Shown piece after piece: positions 59,180 to 64,000 of a stretch of 64,000 nt of DNA. How positions within the stretch are numbered: the first letter of the stretch is position 1; the number at the start of each line of letters is the position of its first letter. The position numbers were made by a program, and so were the translations under genes. Location: the NCBI GenBank assembly GCA_963807005.1, contig CAWDZK010000006.1, forward strand, positions 806,001 to 870,000, written 5' to 3'. The notes beneath the pieces are model-generated. The model was given only the letters and a program-made list of their open reading frames with translations, made no database searches and had not been told where the DNA came from. This DNA comes from CAWDZK01 sp963807005 (GTDB lineage Bacteria > Actinomycetota > Actinomycetes > JACCUZ01).

Positions 59180-59218
59180 CGAGCGGCTCCGGACGGCACT
59201 GCCGTCCGGAGCCGCTCG
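59180..59218. terminator. bidirectional terminator hairpin between osmC-type and mscS-type genes
   Basis: The arms 59180-59198 and 59200-59218 are perfect complements over 19 bases around a single base (in practice a 16-17-bp stem). The hairpin lies 27 bases after the plus-strand stop and 12 after the minus-strand stop. No T tract. Confidence 0.8.
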
Positions 59219-59229
59219 GCATCTCCGGG

Positions 59230-60420
59230 TCAGGTGCCGCGGACGTCGTCCTCGTGGGGCTGGTCGTCGACGACGGCCGCCATCTCGCCGGTGTACTCCG
59301 AGCGGACCGGTCGCCGGGGGCCGGTCGACGTGGTAGACGCGGCCGCATGCTTGTCCTGGTCGGCGCGGTCGTCGGGCCGCGTCGTCCTGCTGCCCGCGGC
59401 ACCCGCTCCGGCGTCGCTGCCCGGCCCCTCCGTACGCATCCAGACCGTTCGTTGCGGGAACGGGATCTCGATGCCGTGCTCGTCGAACGCCGCCTTGATC
59501 CGCTCGCGCAGGGCCCTCGCCACCGCCCACTGCTGCAGCGGCTGCGTCTTGGCAACCAGGCGGATCACGATCGCGTCGTGCTCGAGGGCCTCGACGCCCC
59601 AGACCTCCGGCTCGTCCATCACGAGGTCGACGTAGTCCTCGTCGGCGTAGAGGTCCTGGGCCGTGGACAGGATCAGCTCCCGGACCTCGGCGACGTCCTC
59701 GTGGTAGGCGACACCGATGTCCAGCACAGCCCGCGCCCAGCCCTGGCTCATGTTGCCGACCCGCGCGATCTCGCCGTTGCGCAGGTACCAGACGACACCG
59801 CTCACGTCGCGTAGCCGGGTGACCCGCAGGCCGACCGCCTCGACGACGCCGGACGCCTCGCCCGCATCGATGACGTCACCCACGCCGTACTGGTCCTCGA
59901 GGATCATGAAGATCCCCGAGAGGAAGTCCTTCACCAGGCTCTGGGCGCCGAAGCCGAGCGCGACACCGACGATGCCGGCGCTGGCGATCAGCGGGGCGAT
60001 GCTGACTCCCAGCTCGGCGATGATCATGATCAGCGCGATGCTGGCGATCACCCCGGTGGTGATGGAGCCGAGGACCGAGCCCATCGTGGCCGCCCGCTGG
60101 GCGCGCCGGGCCGACAGCAGCGGGCTGGCCTGGAAGAACGCCGACCCGCGGCCCCTGGCCAGCACGCCGGGCACGTTGCCCTCGGCCGCCCGGGTCGCCA
60201 GCCGCTTGATCAGCCGTGCCAGCAACGCCCGGAGGAGTGCCGCGACGATGACGATCGCCACGATCTTCAGCGGCTTCGCGATCAGCCAGTCCGAGGACTC
60301 GGCGAGACCCTTGCTGCCCGTGACCTTGAAGACCAGCTCGCAGAACGAGCCGGGCTGCTTCCAGCAGTCGGTGGTGTCGGCAGAGATCAGGCTGGAGCCG
60401 GGCGAGACAGCCAGAGCCAC
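59230..60420 (-). CDS. MscS-family mechanosensitive channel
   Basis: This 396-residue protein has an N-terminal hydrophobic part with TM segments at about 50-75, 115-135 and the pore-lining TM3 (VGVALGFGAQSLVKDFLSGIFMILEDQYGVGDVI), then a beta domain and C-terminal domain (GVAYHEDVAEV...HGIEIPFPQRTV). A disordered 65-residue tail follows. It releases solutes on hypo-osmotic shock. GTG start. Confidence 0.93.
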   Translation of the reverse strand: MALAVSPGSSLISADTTDCWKQPGSFCELVFKVTGSKGLAESSDWLIAKPLKIVAIVIVAALLRALLARLIKRLATRAAEGNVPGVLARGRGSAFFQASPLLSARRAQRAATMGSVLGSITTGVIASIALIMIIAELGVSIAPLIASAGIVGVALGFGAQSLVKDFLSGIFMILEDQYGVGDVIDAGEASGVVEAVGLRVTRLRDVSGVVWYLRNGEIARVGNMSQGWARAVLDIGVAYHEDVAEVRELILSTAQDLYADEDYVDLVMDEPEVWGVEALEHDAIVIRLVAKTQPLQQWAVARALRERIKAAFDEHGIEIPFPQRTVWMRTEGPGSDAGAGAAGSRTTRPDDRADQDKHAAASTTSTGPRRPVRSEYTGEMAAVVDDQPHEDDVRGT

Positions 60421-60499
60421 GGAGGACCTTTCCGGGTGGGGACCGGGACCCGTCGACCCTACCGAGACCGGGACCGACGTTCCCCGGCCCGGGAGCTCG

Positions 60500-62608
60500 T
60501 CAGCCCAGCGCCAGACCGGTCCAGCGCGCCGCGAAGCCCAGCGTGTCCGCGGTCAGCGCGACGGTCCGGCTCATGGCCCGTGCTCCGTGACCGACATCAC
60601 GCTCGCGGCGCAGCAGCACCGGGCGTGTCCCGGCGGTGGCGTGCTGGAGCGCGGCGCACATCTTGCGGGCGTGCATCGGGTCGACCCGGGTGTCGGAGTC
60701 GAAGACGGTGAACAGCACCGCCGGGTAGTCGATGCCCTCGCGCACGCGGTGGTACGGCGAGTAGGACAGCAGCCAACCGAGCTCCTCGGCCACCTCGGCA
60801 CTGCCGTACTCGTCGCTCCACGTCGCGCCGAGCCCGAACTGCTCGTACCGAACCATGTCGAGCAGTGGCGCCGAGCAGATCGCCGCCGCGAACAGCTCGG
60901 GCCGCTGGGTGACGGCGGCACCGACCAGCAGGCCACCGTTGGATCCGCCGGACACGGCGAGCCGGTCGCTCGCCGTCCAGCCGTCGGCGACCAGGCGCTC
61001 GGCCGCGGCGTGGAAGTCGTCGAAGGTGTTCTGCTTCTTGTCCCTCATGCCGTCGCGGTGCCACTGCTCGCCCTCCTCCGACCCGCCGCGCAGGTTGGCG
61101 ATCGCGTACACGCCGCCGGCCTCGACCCACGCGAGCACGCCGGCCGAGTACCCGGGGGTCATGGGGATGCTGAAGCCGCCGTAGCCGTACAGGATGGCGG
61201 GCCGTGGCCGGTCCGGCTCCTTCGTCGGCGCGAGGACGAGCATCCGTACGGTCGTGCCGTCCGCGGAGGCGAACTCCACCTGCCGCGCGTGCACCTCCGG
61301 GACGTCGACCCGGCCGGGCGCCTCCGCCCAGAGGCTGGTCTCGCCGGTGGTCGCGTCGTAGCGGTAGACCGACGACGGGACGGCGTGGTCGGTGTAGCCG
61401 AACCACGCCTCGTGACCGCCCTCGGGCCGCTCGGCGACACCGTTCACCGAGCCGAGCCCGGGCAGCGGGACGGTCCCCCGTCGCGCGCCGGTGCTCAGCA
61501 CGTGGGTCGTCAGCTCGCTGGTCGCGTGCCGGGTCCAGGCGCAGAGCAGGGTGCCGCCGTCCGCCGTGGGCGTGCCGTCGGGGCCGGGTCCGTCGAGGAT
61601 CGCGTACCCCTCGAGCACCGCCACCGCGTCCTCGGGCACCAGGTCGGTCCAGGACTCGTAGTCCAGGGCGTCCGGCGTCGTCACCATCAGGCGACCGCGC
61701 GGGGCGTCGCGGTCGGTGAACAGGTAGACGCGCCCGTCGCGGCCGACGTGCACTGAGGTGCTCGCGTCGACGTCCCGCTGCACGACCCGCAGCTCCGGTG
61801 ACTCCGGCCGACCCTCGGAGAGGTCGGCCAGCCAGAGGTCGTTGCGCGGTGCGGTCCCGGCCGACGAGCCGATGGCGAGCCACCGGCCGTCCATCGACAC
61901 CGTCACGCCGAAGTAGCTGGTCCGGTCCAGGTCCGCACCGAGGATCTCGACGTCGTCGGCGGGGTCGCTGCCGACCTGGTGCAGCCAGACCCGTCGGTGG
62001 TACTGCTCCTCGCCCTCGGGCGTGAGCTCCGGGGCGATCCGGCGGACGTAGTAGTACGCCGACCCGCCCGGCAGCCATGCGACGGGGGAGTAGCGCGTGC
62101 GGTCGATCGGCGTCTCCACCTGCTGGCCGGTGACGACGTCGACCACGTGCAGCAGGGACTCCTCGGTGCCGCCGTGCGAGAGCTGGTAGGCCAGCCGGTC
62201 GCCCTCCTTGGACGGCTGCCAGGCGTCCAGCGTCGTGGCCCCGGACGGGTCGACGGCCACCGGGTCGACCAGCACCCGCTCGGTTCCGTCCGGGTCGACC
62301 GTGAGGAGCACGGCGTGCTCCTGGTCGGCGGTCCGCCGCAGGAAGAACTGCCGGTCGCCGCGCCACGCGGGCGTCCCGACCGTGCCCGCGCCGAGCAGCT
62401 CGGTCACCCGCGCCGCGATCCGGTCCCGGGTAGCGGCCGGTGCGGACCATCCACCGGACTCGAGCAGCGCGTCCTGAGCCGTGAGCCACCCGACGACCTC
62501 GGGTGAGCTCGCGTCCTCCAGCCACCGGTAGGGATCGGGCACCACCGTGCCGTGCAGGGTGTCCGCATCGTCGCTGCGGCGGGCCTCGGGATAGGCGGGG
62601 CTCGTCAT
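60500..62608 (-). CDS. prolyl oligopeptidase (S9 family)
   Basis: This 702-residue enzyme has an N-terminal propeller domain (about 80-420) and a C-terminal alpha/beta-hydrolase. The catalytic Ser is in SGGSNGGLL, Asp in VFDSDTRVDP and His in DVGHGA. No signal peptide, so it is cytosolic; it cleaves short Pro-containing peptides. ATG 62608 chosen because the family begins with a YPxxRRxDxxDxxHGxxVxDPYRWLED segment. Confidence 0.94.
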   Translation of the reverse strand: MTSPAYPEARRSDDADTLHGTVVPDPYRWLEDASSPEVVGWLTAQDALLESGGWSAPAATRDRIAARVTELLGAGTVGTPAWRGDRQFFLRRTADQEHAVLLTVDPDGTERVLVDPVAVDPSGATTLDAWQPSKEGDRLAYQLSHGGTEESLLHVVDVVTGQQVETPIDRTRYSPVAWLPGGSAYYYVRRIAPELTPEGEEQYHRRVWLHQVGSDPADDVEILGADLDRTSYFGVTVSMDGRWLAIGSSAGTAPRNDLWLADLSEGRPESPELRVVQRDVDASTSVHVGRDGRVYLFTDRDAPRGRLMVTTPDALDYESWTDLVPEDAVAVLEGYAILDGPGPDGTPTADGGTLLCAWTRHATSELTTHVLSTGARRGTVPLPGLGSVNGVAERPEGGHEAWFGYTDHAVPSSVYRYDATTGETSLWAEAPGRVDVPEVHARQVEFASADGTTVRMLVLAPTKEPDRPRPAILYGYGGFSIPMTPGYSAGVLAWVEAGGVYAIANLRGGSEEGEQWHRDGMRDKKQNTFDDFHAAAERLVADGWTASDRLAVSGGSNGGLLVGAAVTQRPELFAAAICSAPLLDMVRYEQFGLGATWSDEYGSAEVAEELGWLLSYSPYHRVREGIDYPAVLFTVFDSDTRVDPMHARKMCAALQHATAGTRPVLLRRERDVGHGARAMSRTVALTADTLGFAARWTGLALG

Positions 62609-62734
62609 GGCGGTCACGGTATCCGTCGCACCCCTGCGCGGCGCGGATGGTGGCGCCGGAACGTGCGGCAGGTCACACTGATCACAGCCCGACCCGGCAC
62701 GAGCCACGTGCCGGGCCTGTTGTCGGAGGCGCCC

Positions 62735-63259
62735 ATGGGCCACGCTCTCGTGCTCAACGCGACGTACGAGCCGCTCTGCGTCGTGCCCGCGCGCCGAGCC
62801 CTCCTGCTGGTCCTCATGCGCAAGGCGGTGGCGGTCGAGCAGTCCGAGCTCGTCCTGCACAGCGCCACGGTCGAGATGCATGCGCCCGCGGTCGTGCGGC
62901 TCACCCGCTACGTGCGACTGCCCTATCGGGGCCCGGTGCCGCTCACGCGCCGGGCCGTCTTCGTGCGCGACGGCGGACGCTGCGTCTACTGCGGCGTCCC
63001 GGCGACCAGCATCGACCACGTCGTGCCGCGCAGCCGCGGCGGCCGGCACGAGTGGGTCAACGTCGTCTCGGCGTGCCGGCGGTGCAACCACGTGAAGGCC
63101 GACCGCACGGTGGCCGAGATCGGGTGGCGGCTGCACCCCCCGACGGAGCCGAAGGGGAGCGCCTGGCGGGTCCTCAGCACCGGTCGCTCGGACCCGAGCT
63201 GGGCGCCGTACCTCTCGGCGTACGGCGGGGACGACGCGGCGCGGGTCGTGTCGGCCTGA
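62735..63259 (+). CDS. HNH endonuclease (actinobacterial housekeeping type)
   Basis: In this 174-residue protein, the N-terminal half (ALVLNATYEPLCVVPARRALLLVL) is typical of the widespread actinobacterial HNH family. The C-terminal HNH zinc motif (CVYCG...IDHVVPRSRGG...CRRCNHVKADR) is complete. Biological role unclear; not part of an obvious restriction system. GGAGG five bases before the ATG. Confidence 0.9.
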   Translation: MGHALVLNATYEPLCVVPARRALLLVLMRKAVAVEQSELVLHSATVEMHAPAVVRLTRYVRLPYRGPVPLTRRAVFVRDGGRCVYCGVPATSIDHVVPRSRGGRHEWVNVVSACRRCNHVKADRTVAEIGWRLHPPTEPKGSAWRVLSTGRSDPSWAPYLSAYGGDDAARVVSA

Positions 63260-63305
63260 CTCCCTGATCGACGTGGGTCGGTGACGGCGCCCTACCCTCG
63301 TCGGC

Positions 63306-64000
63306 GTGCTGCCCCCCGACCTCGTCGCCCTGGCCACGGCTCACGGGGTCGCCACCGACTTCTGGGACTGGCAGGGCCGGCACGCCGAGGTCCCGCGCGA
63401 CTCGGTCGAGGCCGTCCTGGCTGCGCTGGGTGTCCCGGCGCACACCGACGAGTCGGTAGCCGCGTCGCTCGAGGCGGCCCGGCTCGCGCCGTGGCGGCGC
63501 ACCCTCCCACCCTGCGTGGTCACCCGGTCCGGGCGGTCGGCCGAGGTCCCGGTGCACGTGCCGCACCTCGATCCGGTGCGGGTGCACGTCGAGCTCGAGG
63601 ACGGCGGGCGGGTCGAGCTGTCTGCTGTCGACCGCTGGGTCGAGCCGTGCCAGGTCGACGGCGCGCAGGTCGGCGAGGCGACCTTCACGGTCCCCGGCGA
63701 CCTTCCCCTCGGCTGGCACCAGCTGGTGGCGAGCATCGGGGCGGCCGCACAGGAGCAGGCCCGCGTCACCCTGGTGGTCACCCCGGACCGGCTCGAGCTG
63801 CCGCCGGCCGTCGCTGCCGGCCCGGCGACGTGGGGGCTGATGACCCAGCTGTACTCGGTGCGCTCCCGTCGGTCCTGGGGACAGGGCGACCTCGACGACC
63901 TGGGGGAGCTGGCCCAGTGGGCGGGGCGAGAGCTGGGGGCCGGCTTCGTGCTCATCAACCCCCTGCACGCCCCGTCGCCGACGGTGCCGGTGGAGCCCTC
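63306..64000 (+). CDS. malQ: 4-alpha-glucanotransferase MalQ (partial, 5' part only)
   Basis: The first 231 codons are present; the gene runs off the window. The N-terminal MalQ domain (about 1-165) is followed by the start of the GH77 catalytic barrel (WGLMTQLYSVRSRRSWGQGDLDDLGELAQWAGRELGAGFVLINPLHAPSP). It disproportionates maltodextrins. -10-like TACCCT (63293-63298) is 7 bases before the GTG. Confidence 0.93.
   Translation, partial: MLPPDLVALATAHGVATDFWDWQGRHAEVPRDSVEAVLAALGVPAHTDESVAASLEAARLAPWRRTLPPCVVTRSGRSAEVPVHVPHLDPVRVHVELEDGGRVELSAVDRWVEPCQVDGAQVGEATFTVPGDLPLGWHQLVASIGAAAQEQARVTLVVTPDRLELPPAVAAGPATWGLMTQLYSVRSRRSWGQGDLDDLGELAQWAGRELGAGFVLINPLHAPSPTVPVEP

Noticed and set aside
60500..63337. 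Extension of the prolyl oligopeptidase frame upstream to 63337
   Set aside because: The extra N-terminal sequence is antisense to the HNH gene and the malQ promoter and lacks family similarity; ATG 62608 fits the S9 family start.

Overview
This window comes from a chromosome of a high-GC actinobacterium (Actinomycetota). The evidence is the very strong G/C third-position bias, many GTG starts, mycothiol-type enzymes, and a gene block (pncB / clpS-DUF2017-mec-cysO-cysM-murI-MBL hydrolase-rph-rdgB) in the same order as Mycobacterium tuberculosis Rv1330c-Rv1341. The short complex-I-like cluster, the DUF559 gene and the gene style suggest a soil actinomycete such as Nocardioidaceae or Geodermatophilales, but I cannot fix the genus. 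No rRNA, CRISPR array, prophage or classical insertion sequence is visible. Four tRNA genes are present: Leu-TAG, Lys-CTT, His-GTG and Arg-TCT.

Layout. 1-6112: a truncated Ada/AlkA repair gene, a mycothiol-dependent isomerase-like gene, a cobalamin-binding-type protein, a small secreted protein, an aldo/keto reductase and the NAD-salvage pair pncB-pncA. 6169-13369: the conserved clpS-to-rdgB block, covering cysteine synthesis from a sulfur carrier, peptidoglycan glutamate racemase, RNase PH and ITPase. It is interrupted at 8757-10020 by a symmetric element: a DUF559 nuclease gene between 61-bp near-identical inverted repeats, each of which folds as a hairpin, with C-rich/G-rich tracts outside them. 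13479-24190: tRNAs, a peroxiredoxin, small envelope proteins, a GroES-like protein, two tandem sulfatases, a STAS protein, a secreted phosphoesterase, Nei2, a cold-shock protein and an aldose epimerase. 24215-27410: an MFS exporter divergent from an ECF sigma factor and its membrane partner.

27429-35387 (minus strand) is a compact operon encoding only the membrane arm of a complex-I-like machine (NuoA, H, J, K, L, M, N) plus one odd soluble protein that looks like a cysteine-less NuoB/NuoD remnant with a histidine-rich stretch. No NADH, iron-sulfur or canonical quinone-site subunit is present, and several key carboxylates are altered. Upstream of it, an MFS exporter is preceded by CsoR-type operators.

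37204-47793: small membrane proteins, oligoribonuclease, a pair of related small proteins flanking a second secreted phosphoesterase, an ArsR-SRPBCC pair with a well-defined operator, an M1 peptidase, two neighbouring dynamin-like GTPases and an SSB-like protein. 47806-64000: a large zinc-ribbon/adenylate-cyclase/ATPase regulator, the ABC-F factor EttA, a thioesterase, a PAP2 phosphatase, an MMPL transporter, a GH13 glucosidase, truncated haemoglobin, an OsmC peroxidase, an MscS channel, a prolyl oligopeptidase, an HNH nuclease and the start of malQ.

A genome-style signal recurs throughout: at least 17 genes have a -10-like hexamer (TANNNT or CANNNT) ending 6-8 bases before the start codon, which predicts widespread leaderless transcription.
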